A stretch of DNA of 64,000 nucleotides from Gymnogyps californianus. Its lineage: Eukaryota; Chordata; Aves; Accipitriformes; Cathartidae. The notes under the pieces are model-generated. The model saw only the letters and a list, made by a program, of their open reading frames with translations, had not been told where the DNA came from and ran no database searches. The stretch lies in the NCBI RefSeq assembly GCF_018139145.2, contig NC_059471.1, positions 202,015,494 through 202,079,493 of the forward strand, in the 5' to 3' direction. The position numbers and the translations under genes were made by a program. This document shows, piece by piece, positions 14,456-26,483 of the stretch; the stretch's first letter is position 1; each line of letters opens with the position of its first letter.

Positions 14456-16399
14456 AATCAGTAGTGTTCCCTCAGGAAGATCATTATTTGGAAGAAAAGA
14501 AAAAGTGCACATAAATACAAATTTGTAAACATATAGGAAAGAAGGAAGGATGGAACTTGCTTAGTATTATTATTATTTCCTGTCTTGGAGCTGGTCTGCA
14601 TCTGCCTTCACTTTGTGGTATTTGTAGTAGTTCTGCATTGAACTAATTGCTTCCAGCCCTGGGGGCTGTTATGAAAATGTAGGCAGTGCTAATGCCTTAA
14701 CTGTTAATTAACATGATAGCAAAGCAGTTGAGGAAAGGACTAAAATGTCAAACAGTGGAGATGATAGATAACTGAGTATGAAAAATGCCGCACTCTTGCG
14801 CGGTGAGAGGCAGGGGCAGGCTGGCACAGACGCCAGAGGAGAGGGGCTCCTCCGCGGAGCTCTGGCTGTCCTCGCCCACCGCAGCCGTGGCAGGAGCCTC
14901 CACCAGCCTGCTCTTCACAGCACCGCTGAGATGCTGAGAAGCACTGCACAGCTCTCAGTTTCTGGGATGTCTTTCTATCAAGAGTTACAGCTAATAGATA
15001 AAAAAATCTTAGGCAATGAGAAAATGTAGAAAACGTGTTATAATACAAAAGGGATTACAAAAGTGTTTCACAGAAACTGACATTTTCCACATGATTTTTT
15101 TCCCCTGTAATATTTCACTTGAAGACAAAATCCCTTGGCCGATTAACCTGAAGTATTCTTGATTCATTTCCCTTTCACTGCAGTGTCCCAGCAACTGGGA
15201 AGAGCTTGAAACGGGACATGAGAGAGGTAAACCCATGGCATGCTAGTGCCAAAAGGGAGTAAAAAGAGTATGAGATCCCAAAATATGATTTATCTAATAT
15301 GATGCCCACTGGGAAAGCCGGAGATTAATGCCTGATGAAGTGAAAACATTTTGTCCTGGCCGACATAAAAAAATTAAGTTCAGGAATGTTTGATGCATTG
15401 ATTCCTCGGTTCTAATTTGAAATGAAAAAAGTGTCAAAATGAGAGAACTTCCTACAATACAAAAATATTAGGACAAATTTTTTTTTTCATTTCTTCAAAA
15501 GACTAATGTTTTCTTTTTCTGAGCAGTAATTCACACATTTTAATTCGAATATCCTCATAGAAAAACGTTTATATAGATATTAATTTTAATAAGGGATTTC
15601 ATAGTACTAATCTTCTACTACAGAGCACCATTCAGAATCACTTTATTATACAGTTTGCCTAGCAAAGCATTTCATCATGCAGAAGCGAGAAAAGCCTAAA
15701 TGCACTGTTCTGATGAAAAGAGAGAAAAATAAGATTCAAAGTCAGAACAAGATGGTGAGGCTATGGTGAAAAAAAAGGCACCAAAAAGCTGCTGAGGAAG
15801 AATCACAGATAATGCAGTTGAGATGATCTGTGATGAACTTGTACGGAGTTTGCTCGTTAATGCATTGCAAAAAGCTTTACAAAGGGAGGCTGATATCAGT
15901 GTTACAGGCAAGGGAGGTGAAGAGGAGCACAGCGAGTGACTCTCTTTTGCTCACCCTGCGAGCCAAGAGCAGAGCCCAGACTCATCAGGCTCAGTTGAAC
16001 GTACCTTTTACAAGACTAGGTCCTTTTCTTTTGTGACATGACATGAAGCCCAGAGTGGCTTTTCTCTCTGGACCCCGACACAAGACATGAGTCAGAATGA
16101 CGAAAAACAATGATTCATCATATGGACTATTCCCTTAAATCAAGCTATGTGTTGCGTTAATTTTTCTGCAAACCTGTTTGGCAGTGCGTTGTGAAGCTTT
16201 GACATGTGCCTAAGAGATAAACCACGCTCCAGCTGTGGGCTCCATGTTCCTTGTCCTGGAGTACTATCTGCAGTGATTCATTGTGTGCTGCTCAGTTACC
16301 TGTATGATCACTGGGCTTTAAATGCCGAAACACCAACACGTCCCACCAGTTCCAGCCGTTGTCAAGGGAAGAGGGATTTAAAGAATTTGAGAACTGGCT
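14456..16399. other. AT-rich intergenic, nothing recognised
   Basis: Only short, overlapping ORFs. No repeat family identified. Confidence 0.55.
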
Positions 16400-16580
16400 G
16401 CAATAATATTGTAAATTTAGGGACAGGAGGGACCACTGTGATGTTAATTGACCTAATTGCTAGTTGACACAATTTCACGCAGTATCAGCAACACATAAAA
16501 ATATTCCTCTTACTCCATAACTGATCACCATCAGGCCACTAACTTGCAGCTGAACCAAAGAGCATCTTTTGGAGTAAGGC
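16400..16580 (-). mobile_element. CR1 3'-end fragment, antisense
   Basis: The plus strand reads GGGACCACTGTGATGTTAAT followed by TGACACAATTTCACGCAGTA and then ACTTGCAGCTGAACCAAAGA. This order matches the reverse complement of the 3' terminal region of an old CR1 family shared by birds, crocodilians and turtles. Divergence is high. Similarity fades after about 16,580. Confidence 0.6.
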
Positions 16581-19544
16581 TGCTTGGCGCTGCGCTCAAA
16601 GATGCCGTACTGTTCTGTTTCCAGCACTTAATGAACTTTTGATTCTTGAAACCTTAATTCTCAGTCTTGTTTAGAACTCTGATTTCTTCTTACAAACCTC
16701 CAGACCGAGGTGAGCCTGTGGAATACACTTCCATTTCTATGCTCTGTAATATAGCGTAAGGTGCCTAGCCCAGAATTACATCATGTGAAACATTGTTGTC
16801 ATTTCTAAAAAATTATATTTATGTGTATCTGCCTATTTTCTCTTTTGGTCATCTATGTAAAATTATTCTTCTAGGCTGAAAGTGCTTTCCTGAAATGTGC
16901 CAACATTTTTTGCAGTATGTAAGTCAACAGATCAGCTCCTGCCTCCCACTCTCCCTCTAGGACCTCACAGAAGGGGACTGTGGCAGCTGGGCGAGTGCTG
17001 GGGCAATCCCAGACATCTGCCTTCTGAGCAGGGAATTGAAGATGCTCCACTTTGCATAACCTTTGCCTTAGGGTCAAAATTACTTCTCTTTTTTTGAAGG
17101 CAGATGTGGTTGTCCTTCTGGGGCACTGCTCACATTGAAACCTCCCACTTAAGAATGTATTTGGTTTTATTTTGGTGAGCATATTGTTTAGCAAAAGTTG
17201 CCCAGTAACATCGAACTTTCCCGTCCAGCTATGCTTTTTATTTTGTTTCTTAATGCTATGGGATTTCACATGATGTGTATTTTCATGGGATTAATATCAA
17301 TGTGATGTTCTATATCCCTAACGTATCTCAGCTCATTAAGTACCTTAATTCATTTTATAAGAATGTCTTTTGCCTTCTACTCAGATGTACCCATTTGTGT
17401 ATCATCATCTGTAGGCTGTGCTCAACCCCAGAGCACAGAAGAATTCTCCTGCTATTTAAAATCCCACTCAAAAGTAATGGCTTTTATACCTACATGCTAA
17501 TATCTTTCTGGTAGATCAGCTTATGATGTGCCCACTGTATAAAGCAAGCTGAATTCTCTGCCTTAGCATCAGGCTTTCACTAATTATTTTTATATGTGTT
17601 TGCTATGATTACATTGTCCTCATTTCCAGTATCTGTTTTGAAACATAATATTAGTTCATTTATTTCCTGTGTCACAAACCAATCTCATGGTGAACATTGC
17701 TTTGCAAGTTTATTGAGATAATGTTTCTCATGAGAGCTTTGTCCTGCTGTTATCTTTGTGCTTTTCTTTTTTTAATGGTAGAAGTGTCACCCTTTCATAA
17801 AGTGAATTGCTTTGATTGCAAATAGAAGAATTTGCCCCTTGTGCTGAATACATTTGGGTCTTATTGTGACTGCTGTCTTGTTTATGGCTTCTGGACCTAG
17901 CTGTATGTTCACCCTGGGTTCTGTCTTTGTTTTTCCTTAGATGAACATCAGCGCTGCTGCTGCCTGCTATCCCTTGTGTTTGGGAATCACATCATAGCTT
18001 TCCTTCTGCGATGATTCAAGTCAAGTCCCTTTCTGACAGTACCTTGCTATGTCCAGCTGATTTGTAATACCCAAAATACTTTCAGTTCTAGTTAGTCCAT
18101 ATGGTAACGTGGCTCAAACTGTGTGCGTCCCTTAGCATCAGGCTCGGCCACATCTGGTGGCTTGCTTGCTTTGGCTCTCCACGAGCAAGTGTACTGGGAA
18201 ACCTGTGGGAGTGTAGGGACCTAAACGGGATTTTTAAAAAGTAACATGAAGAGCCTCACTGCCTCTTCAGATGCTTAAATAACTTTTGAAATCTGTCCTC
18301 TGACATTAGTTCTTCTCATTGAAATGGTTTTGAGAATGTAGTTATTGCACACACAAGGATTTTAATCTGTGAAGTTTCTCTCCTGTGCCTCTCGGAAGCC
18401 TTGAAAGCTCCCAGTCATCTTCTCAGCCACTCTGTCACCTGCGGCTTTGGACTGAGCAGTTCAGAGGACCTCGTTGCTCCCTTTTTATCCGAAGGCTGAC
18501 CTGACTCTGCAGTAGCATATAGGAGAAGTGACACACGAGCTCGTCAGACACTGAACTCCGTTCCTTCCCTCAAGCACTATCTGTGTTGCTCTGCTTAATT
18601 TTTAGCACTTAGTCTCAGGGAAATCGCATCCTTCAAGATGACAAGGGACCATCTTTATCATGTGCAATGCTCTTCACACACAGCCATGGGGTTTCAGCAA
18701 AGTGTTCCTGCACCCGCTCTGTGTCCTTCATTGCACTAGAAAATATCATCTAGACAGATACTCACTTTTGATTTAAAGATCTCTGCTAAGGATGTTGCTG
18801 TATGCCTAGGTACGTGTTTCCAGTGGCTGATTATTGTCACCTAAAGATTTACACGTGGTGTCTTGCCTGAGGCCATGGCAATGCTTTCAGAGGAAATTTC
18901 TGATGCTGAGGTCAAGAACAGGGTACTGACAGAGAGGCGACTGATCACTTTGCTCCAGGGATGTCACTGGTCCTTGGCCCTTTCACTCTGCTCATTGTTT
19001 TTGTTGAGCTGGGGAAAATTCCTCTTGTGTCCCAACACCCTCTGTTTGAAGGCTTCCCCCGGGAGCAGGTGCCCGTGCCGTCCCCTCAGAGGGTACCTTG
19101 GCTCCTCCAGGGATTTGACCAAAGCCCATCTTCCCCCACTCTGGAGATGACAACCATGGGCAGATGCTCCGTGTTTTTCCTCCCATCACTTTCAGCAGTT
19201 GCTCTGATAGGTTTTGCTTAAGGGAAATATAAAGGAGCCAAGGAAGAAGTCTTCAAGTCTATGTAGATGAAGAGCATCCCTTAACCTTACATCACATAAT
19301 TTTTAAAACTGAGCTTCTTGAAGCTCTCATTAGTACACCATTTCTTTTAGCTGTTCTTGGAAACATATCTATAATTTTCCAGTAGCCTTTTAAAAGCACT
19401 GAACCTGGGATTCAGCTAAACAGTGGTAGGCTACCAAGTGAATTCAGGCTGTCAGAAGGTGTAGCGAGCTCTGTATGACTCACGTCTGCTCACCAGACTG
19501 GGGCTAACTACAGACTTTCCCAGGAACACATCTAATGTTTTGGG
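16581..19544. other. Intergenic, nothing but one old repeat scrap
   Basis: AT-rich with pyrimidine-rich plus-strand stretches. Apart from the remnant at 18,215-18,300 I see no repeat, exon or RNA gene. Parts may be LINE sequence too old to recognise by eye. Confidence 0.5.
18215..18300. repeat. Ancient amniote repeat remnant
   Basis: GGGACCTAAACGGGATTTTT and later GCTTAAATAACTTTTGAAAT resemble an old amniote repeat rich in CCTAA and TTTTGAAAAT words. Identity is low. Confidence 0.3.
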
Positions 19545-19640
19545 TATTTTTTTCCATTTTCCAGGTTATTGATAAAGATATTGAATAACACTAGCCTAGG
19601 CAGGATTCTTGTGGGAGTCCACGAGACACGTGTGGTTGAA
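19545..19640 (-). mobile_element. CR1 fragment, antisense
   Basis: TTATTGATAAAGATATTGAA followed by a TAGCCTAGGCAGGATTCTTG block and TGGGAGTCCACGAGA matches the reverse complement of the CR1 reverse-transcriptase segment encoding the conserved LFNIFINDL region. Only about 100 bp is recognisable. Confidence 0.6.
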
Positions 19641-20939
19641 GCTGTTGTGAGTGCACATCTCCCGAGCGGCGGAGAGGAGCTGGTGGCTTTTGAGGGTCTG
19701 TATGGTCAGGTTTATGTTTAGATTAGCAGTTGAGAATTAGTGACAGAGCAGGTGCTGTACCTACACTTGCACGTCTCTCTCTACACTGGGAAAGTCACTG
19801 TGCCCATCTCAGAAGGATGCTACTGCCATGGTGGAGAGCAGCAGCCGTTGCAGGACATGCATGCTCCAAAGTTGCAAAGTACGTGAAAGAAAAGTGGGCT
19901 GAGTGTTGCCCGCCCTCTTCAAATTATAGAGCAAAATGTGCAGGTGACAGTAAAAGTGCCCCATAGCAGAGATTGACCTGGGTAGCCCTTTCTTTGCTGT
20001 AAAATTCAGTATGGGATTGTCCAGTAACGTGGCTCAGCCAAGTGTGCACTGAGACCCTGAGTGGCTGCCGGCTCTGGCACTACCTGCAACTCTCTGCTTC
20101 TGCGTGGGGCTTTCTGACCCCAGCACTCACCTGGCCCATCCCTCCAGACCTCAGCAAGAGGTGACAAAATCAGTGCGCAACAGTATCCCCAGGTGGGGGT
20201 ATGGGATGGAGGCTGCTTCAGCGTCACACGAATGAGTCAGCCTCCCATGTCAGAGCGTGTTTCTTAATTTAGATGTACTGGGCTACGGTTCCTCCAGACG
20301 TTCATCCCTGTGCCCAGCCTCTGTGGGCACCAGAGAGCCATTTGCTTTGTTGCTGGTTCTCTGATGCCCTCCTGTGACTTACAGCAGGTGACTGACAGCA
20401 CCGCTGGGGCACCGGCAGGTAAGGAGGACCTGTGTCATGAAGGGAAACATTTCCACAGCATGAGCAGACAAGCAATATAAATTGCTTTAGAAACATCATT
20501 GCCGGGGCTAAGCTCCAAAGCTTGGCCCACATGTGATGCTTGTATCATAGAGGTGTTGCTCAAATGATTTTGGAATCAAGGTCTCCAAACACGTCCCACC
20601 TTAATTAATACACATTAGGGGCTAAGACTGCACTCACATTATTATTGAATTCTGTTCATTTAAGTAATGGGTCTTAGTACTGAAGGTCCCTCTTGCTAGC
20701 CACTGAGGCAAGAGGTGATGATTTTCTTTTCAAAGTGAAATCTTAATAACGTCCCACAAAGGATACGATGGGACTCCTAAAATAAACCCCCTCAATCACT
20801 GCTTGAAGTGGGAGCATGACAGCGGTCAGGTGTCCACCCTGTTTGGCTTACCTTGTCTCTGGCTGCTGTTCTCTTGCTGCACTTTCAGACAGGTTAATAG
20901 TGAACCAACAGAGCAAGCCATGGAGAGAAAGAAATGACA
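19641..20939. other. Intergenic, nothing recognised
   Basis: No supported gene or repeat; ORFs are below 80 codons. Confidence 0.55.
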
Positions 20940-21090
20940 TTTTATTATTATTATTAATTATTTTCATTATGATAGCTCCTAGCAGCTGAGGCACAGAATG
21001 GGTCCCTGCTGGGGAAGGCACTCTGCAGACACAATGGGAAGGCAATCCCTGCCCCAAGCAGCTTAAACATTGAGCAAAGAGATTAGGAGA
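20940..21090 (-). mobile_element. L2-like 3'-end relic with (TTA)n tail, antisense
   Basis: A (TTA)n run at 20,942-20,960 is followed by a block with GAGGCACAGAATGGGTCC, GGCACTCTGCAGACACAATG and CAATCCCTGCCCCAAGCAGC. This resembles the reverse complement of an ancient amniote L2-type 3' end, which carries a conserved GGGGCAGGGA segment and an AAT tail. Family assignment is from memory and uncertain. Confidence 0.45.
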
Positions 21091-22400
21091 GCAGAGACTA
21101 GGTCCCAGTGTCATAAAGCTCTACTTTCCTTCTGCAACAGTGAAAACATGAAAATCAAAGATTATTGCCTGACAGATGTTTCCATAAAGCAATAAAACAA
21201 GCAAGGAGAAAAGCAGTCTTGCATGAAGACAATAATTTCCCTTTGGATGCTCAATTGCTGCTTCACCGGGAAGTTTTCCATGTCCCTCTCCATCCCCATG
21301 ACTGGCAGCCATTCCTCTCTGTGAGCAATTTCTTGAAGCCAATGAGGGAAAGCCTTGGGACAAGAAAACCTTTGGAGTGGGAAACCTCCAGAACACACCT
21401 CTTTAACCCTACACATGCTCTGCAGCCTCATCTCCCTCCCGCAGAGAAACTGCTCCCAAGGGGCTGTTTCAATACTCGACAAAAATCACTTTCCCATGGT
21501 CTCTGCAAGGCCATGTGTCAGAATTGCTCCAAATATTTTATTAATGGGACAATGCCCACCTGCGGTGTAATGCTCAGGTCCAAAGCCATCTCTTAGCCCT
21601 TCTGTACCAGCGATGATGCTTATATAAGGGTGACTCATGCCCTGAGCAGCTAAAGCTCTCGGATGCTATTTTCTCCTCAATAGCAGTACATGTAAGCTAG
21701 GGTCTGGTTTTGGAGCTGAAACTGCTTATTTCATCCCCCAGCATTTCTGTGGCCAGTAGGGAAAAGGCAGTAATGCAGATTTCTGTTTTGCGCTAAAAAA
21801 AAGAAAGTTTCATTTAGTAATGCCCATGTATTGTTTAAACATTTATCACTTTGCTCTTTCTCAGAACTAGTTCTCATCAATTTATCACGCACCTTACATT
21901 TTGCTACCTACATTTTCTTACTTTTGGTAAATCTTTTAAAGGCAATCTGAAAAGGTAAAATGCCAACCGCGAGCCACTTTGCAAGTTGGTGGCTCGGTGT
22001 CTGAACGCCTCTGCTGCTCAGCGCTGTGAAAGATGTGTCTGAAAACCCCAATTCCTCTCTTCTGATGGCAGTATCCCTGTCTTCGCCCACGGCCAGCACC
22101 CTCCCTCTCTACCAGGACAACCAGCCACAGACCAGGCACTGAAATAAGACCCCAGGGAGGTGGAGGAAAACAGCTTTGGGTATATCTCCCTCTGCCTCCT
22201 CTGCCCACCTTGGCAGCCAGGCAGCGGGCAGCATTGGCTGGGGCACACAGTTGTGTCCATGGGAGCTGGAGCCAGCCAGTGCCCAGCTGCAGGGCTGTGG
22301 TGAACAACGGCAGCAGTGGTACCTCCTGCCCGGACAGGGGGTCAGGGCGTTCAGCAAACACTGCGAGCTGCTCCTCTGGCTCTGGGTTCGGAGCCCGGGA
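21091..22400. other. Intergenic, nothing recognised
   Basis: The longest ORFs (21,165-21,596 plus, 143 codons; 21,936-22,361 minus, 141 codons) overlap others on the opposite strand and show no known domain. Confidence 0.55.
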
Positions 22401-22560
22401 TGGTGTGGTGGGTTGACCCTGGCTGGACGCCAGGTGCCCACCAAAGCCGCTCTATCACTCCCCCCTCCTCAGCTGGACAGGGGAGAGAAAATATAACAAA
22501 AGGCTAGTGGGTCGAGATAAGGACAGGGAGATCACTCAGCAGTTATCATCATGGCCTGGG
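22401..22560. mobile_element. Truncated LTR of a second avian ERV family
   Basis: This matches the beginning of an avian LTR that I recall as starting with a GGTTGACC(C/T)TGGCTGG block, then a CGCTCTATCACTCCCC block, a block GAGAAAATATAACAAAAGG and a GGGTCGAGATAAGGACAG block. The match fades at about 22,560, where the known LTR would continue for several hundred more bases. The fragment is therefore truncated or strongly diverged on the right. It has no similarity to the five 600-bp LTRs. Confidence 0.6.
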
Positions 22561-23759
22561 GGGAAGATTTGGTTTTAAGACCTTTTGCAAAAGCGTGGCT
22601 GATCCCTGGCCACAAGAAGCTCCTCAGCCACCCTCCTCCACCCCCCACAGTTAACCAGCTGCTTCCAGGTACCATGGGGGTGGTGGACACCCAGAAAGCC
22701 AGAGAGGAACGATGGCATCTCTCCCTGTCTCTCATGGCACGTGGATGGACATGGGGTGGTGGAGCCCTCTCCCCACGCTGGCATGGGGACAGCTGGGACG
22801 AGGCACGTTTCCCGTACCAATCACCCCAAAGGGTTTCATGCTGCACCAAATTCCAGTTTTGAAGATTTAAGAGCAGGCTGGCTGCTACCCCCTGCCACGC
22901 AGGAGTTGTTTCTTTACAATGTATGTTTTATTTATAGATTAACATTAGCATTTGCAAGAGGAATGACTTGGGCTCTGAGTTATCGCTTCCTATTAACCTG
23001 AAATTATTGAGTGTCTGAAATTCGTGAGGAAACCCAGTGAGCAGAAAGTATCACAAAAATGTTCCTCTCCTTTCCTTGAAGCACAGAAAATAAACAACCT
23101 CCTCCCTTTGGAGGGCTGTGCAAAACCATGGAAATGTCAAACGAGAGTACCAGGCAATCATCTTTTTAAAGAATCACAAACATTATCCATTTTCCATCTC
23201 ATGTGTGTACAGCTTTTAATATATATTGCATATCATGTACATTATCGGATTCCTATTTGCCATTAATAATTGATTTTAGACTGCACAGAGGGGCAGATCC
23301 TGCAGCCCTCCGTTGTGTGTTACAGCCCTTGCTCCTATGGAAATGTTTCCCTCCAGCAACAACACAGCAGTCTTGGGGTTTTGTTTGAACAGGCTTTGAG
23401 GGGCCTGGGGGAAAAAAAGTCCCCATTCAGCTACGCAGGGCTGGGCATGGGGATGAGGAAGGGCTGCAATGGCTCCCTTGCCCCACTGCTGTGGGGCCAG
23501 ACCCACTCCCATGCCCAACAGGGGATTTCTGGCTTGCAGGTAGCTTGGGACATAGAGCAGGGCTCATCTCGGCAAGTTTAGACACCTACAATTTAGACAT
23601 CTTCTTAATCTGATTGCCTAGGTCCCTCCTTCATCCCGCCTGGGCGCCAGCTGCCCCACGCAGAGGTGGCTGAACAGTCAATAAAAAGATGGGCTGAGCT
23701 GCTCTCCCGTCTTGCTCAATGATAACAGGGAGAACTTCACTGACCGGCTCATGAGAGAT
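22561..23759. other. Intergenic between two LTRs
   Basis: No gene. The bases just left of solo LTR copy 1 (23,574-23,635) contain TTTAGACACCTACAATTTAG. The right flank (24,390-24,405) continues with TTTAGGTGTCTAAGC, so the LTR probably inserted into an old TAGGC-rich amniote repeat. That repeat call is tentative. Confidence 0.4.
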
Positions 23760-24370
23760 TGTCGTGGTTTAACCCCAGCCAGCCACTAAGCACCACACAG
23801 CCACTCACTCACTCCTCCTCCCCCCTGCCCAGTGGGATGGGGAGGAGAAACGAAAACAAGTAAAACTCGTGGGTTGAGACAAGAACAGTTTAATAATTGA
23901 AATAAAAAATAAAAAATAATAATAATAATAGTAACGAAAAGGAAGATAATGAAAAGGAAGATAACAAAAAGAGAGTGAAATATAACCCAAGAAAGACAAG
24001 TGATGCACAATGCAATTGCTCATCGCTCGCTGACCGATGCTCAGCCAGTCCCCGAGCAGCGATCCACCCCTCCCAGCCAACTCCCTCCAGTTTATATACT
24101 GGGCATGACGTCATATGGTATGGAATATCCCTTTGGCCAGTTTGGGTCAGCTGTCCTGGCTGTGTCCCCTCCCAGCTTCTTGTGCCCCTCCAGGCTTCTT
24201 GCTGGCTGGGCATGAGAAGCTGAAAAATCCTTGACTTAGTATAAACACTACTTAGCAACAACTAAAAACCTCAGTGTGTTACCAACATTATTCTCATACT
24301 AAATCCAAACCACAACATTATACCAGCTACTAGGAAGAAAATTAACTCTATCCCAGCCAAAACCATGACA
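23760..24370 (-). mobile_element. Solo LTR of an endogenous retrovirus, subfamily A, copy 1
   Basis: A 611-bp element with TG...CA ends. On the minus strand it starts TGTCATGGTTTTGGCTGG and ends AACCACGACA. The flanking bases gagat (left) and gaggt (right) look like a 5-bp target duplication with one mismatch. On the minus strand there is a TATATAAA box (24,091-24,098) and an ATTAAA poly(A) signal (23,889-23,894) downstream of it, which sets the transcriptional orientation as minus. An AAT-rich microsatellite lies at about 23,903-23,935. There is no internal retroviral sequence on either side, so this is a recombined solo LTR. The 5-bp duplication suggests an ERVL-like class, which is inference. 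Confidence 0.85.
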
Positions 24371-25884
24371 GAGGTGTCTGACTTTTTTTTTAGGTGTCTA
24401 AGCGATCCAGCATGAAGCCTAGGCTGTGAGGAGGAGGGCCGTCCTCATACCTCCAGGGTAGCCTCTGCAATTATGCAGAAGGCCACTTGCTGTCCCTCAG
24501 CCCAGAAATTGGGGCAAGGCAAGGGAAGGAAGCTTACTCGTGTCGTTTAACCTCCACATCTGAAATGCAATATTTTTAGTGCCTCATTTTCAAGCATTCT
24601 TCCTCTTCATTCAGCCAAATCAGGAATAATCACTTGCATTTATGTAGCAACTTTCAGACAGAAGAAGTCTAAAATGCTTTACAGATCCAAGATGGCTATT
24701 TACATTGCTTTTTATTTAATCCTCCTTATGCTCTGGTTAGGGACAAACCTGTATCAATCAATTCTTTCTGTGCTTATGAACTTTCATGATCTGTGACTGA
24801 CAACTTTAATAATCTTCTTTATGAAGCCTAGGCAGCATCCAGAGTAGCACCTAAATGGTCCCCAGGAGCTGTAATTAAAATTAAGCTGCCCATGGGTTGC
24901 TTTGATTACAACAGGGCAGGCCAGCTTAACCTTCAATTTATGCTGACTTGAAAGATGGCTCATACGGAGAACCTGTATGCCAGACATAGATTTGAATTAA
25001 TTATGTTGATTCTCTGGTTTTATTTTACTATCTGATTAGGCTTACAAATGAAATCACAGTCCCACCCTTCGCAAGAGCTTTGATGTGAATGCCAAGTCCC
25101 AGCAGCCTGCTGTGGGGTACCTGTGGGCTTTCCATCCATTCTCCAGGACCAGGGAAGTGTTTGGGCATCTGTGGGAGGTGGTGACCTGTCACGCACCCAC
25201 TGCCGAGCTATTGCTGGCTGCAGACACAAAGTTCCTAATTTGATCGCATAACTGATGGGCTGCAAATGTGTACTGAGCATGAGCAACCCTGGCAAACCCC
25301 AGCTCAGCCTGATCCATTCTTTCCTCCTGCTTCTCACAAATGAAGCAGGCTTTTTGGTGTTCCTTGTCTCCCAGCTGCACGGAATAGGCTCTTAATTAGC
25401 ATCAACAATATCTGAAAAACTAATCAGAAAATACCGTTTCTTAGGTAAGGTTATTTTCTATTAACTCCTGTGTACCAAAATATAGCTTCACATAGGGCAT
25501 TTTGCATAAATCAAGCCGGGTGTTTCTCACGTTGTGTAGTTTGAAAAGCCAGAACTGAAAGGTGGTGGATGCATTTCAGCAAGGCTATAATTTTGTTACA
25601 GTCACTCTTAGAAAATGTCAAAACAGAGATATGAAACCTTCTCCCCCCCAGCAAATTTACCAGACCCACCTGGTACCAGATGAGTGGCACGTAGCATAGC
25701 TTCTTATCAACCTTCTTGTGTAACTTCTTACTTGTATTTTCAGAGGTTTCTTTCCTTTTGTTTCCTAAAAGCCTGTATCATATCACCAACTGAACTACAG
25801 TGTCCCTCACACAGTATTGTTTTCCCATAGATTGGCAAAGTACATCGAGTTAGAGGATTTCTTCAAATGCCTGTTTTTCCTCTG
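24371..25884. other. Intergenic between solo LTR copies 1 and 2
   Basis: It contains the MIR-like remnant at 24,625-24,735 and no retroviral internal sequence. The two LTRs belong to different subfamilies, so they are not the two ends of one provirus. Confidence 0.6.
24625..24735 (+). repeat. MIR/CORE-SINE-like remnant
   Basis: CTTGCATTTATGTAGCAACT followed by TTCAGACAGA, AAATGCTTTACAGAT and later TTTAATCCTCCTTATG follows the order of blocks seen in ancient tRNA-derived amniote SINEs. It is short and diverged. Confidence 0.4.
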
Positions 25885-26483
25885 TGTCTTGGTGTAACCG
25901 CAGCTGGCAACTAAACACCACCCAGCCGCTCGCTCACTCTCCCCTGCCCGGTGGCATGGGGGAGAGAATCGGAAGAGTAAAAGTGAGAAAACTTATGGGT
26001 TGAGATAAAGACAGTTTAACAGGTAAAGCAAAAGCCACGCACACAAGCAAAGCAAAACAAGGAATTCATTCACCACTTCCCATCAGCAGGCAGGTGTTCA
26101 GCCATCCCCAGGAAAGCAGGGCTCCATCACGCGTAACTGTTACTTGGGAAGACAAACGCCATCACTCTGAATGTCCCCCCCTTCCTTCTTCTTCCCCCAG
26201 CTTTATATGCTGAGTGTGATGTCATATGGTATGGAATATCCCTTTGGTCAGTTGGGGACAGCTGTCCCAGCTGTGTCCCCTCCCAGCTTCTTGTGCACCC
26301 CCAGCCTCCTCGCTGGTGGGGTGGGGTGAGAGGCAGAAAAGGTTTTGATGCTGTGTAAACACTGCTCAGCAATAAGGAAAACATCCCTGTATTATCAGCA
26401 CTGTTTTCAGCACAAATTCAGAACGTAGCCCCATACTAGCTACTATGAAGAAAAATAACTCTATCCCAGCCAAAACCAGCACA
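25885..26483 (-). mobile_element. Solo LTR, subfamily B, copy 2
   Basis: A 599-bp element bounded by an exact 5-bp target duplication, ctctg at 25,880-25,884 and 26,484-26,488. On the minus strand it begins TGTGCTGGTTTTGGCTGG and ends CAAGACA. A CATATAAAG TATA-like box in minus orientation lies at 26,202-26,210. Its two ends match copy 1. The middle (about 26,010-26,190) differs completely: it has an AAGCAAAGCAAAACAAGG-type stretch and no AAT microsatellite. It is a close match to copy 4 along its whole length. It carries no retroviral genes. Confidence 0.88.
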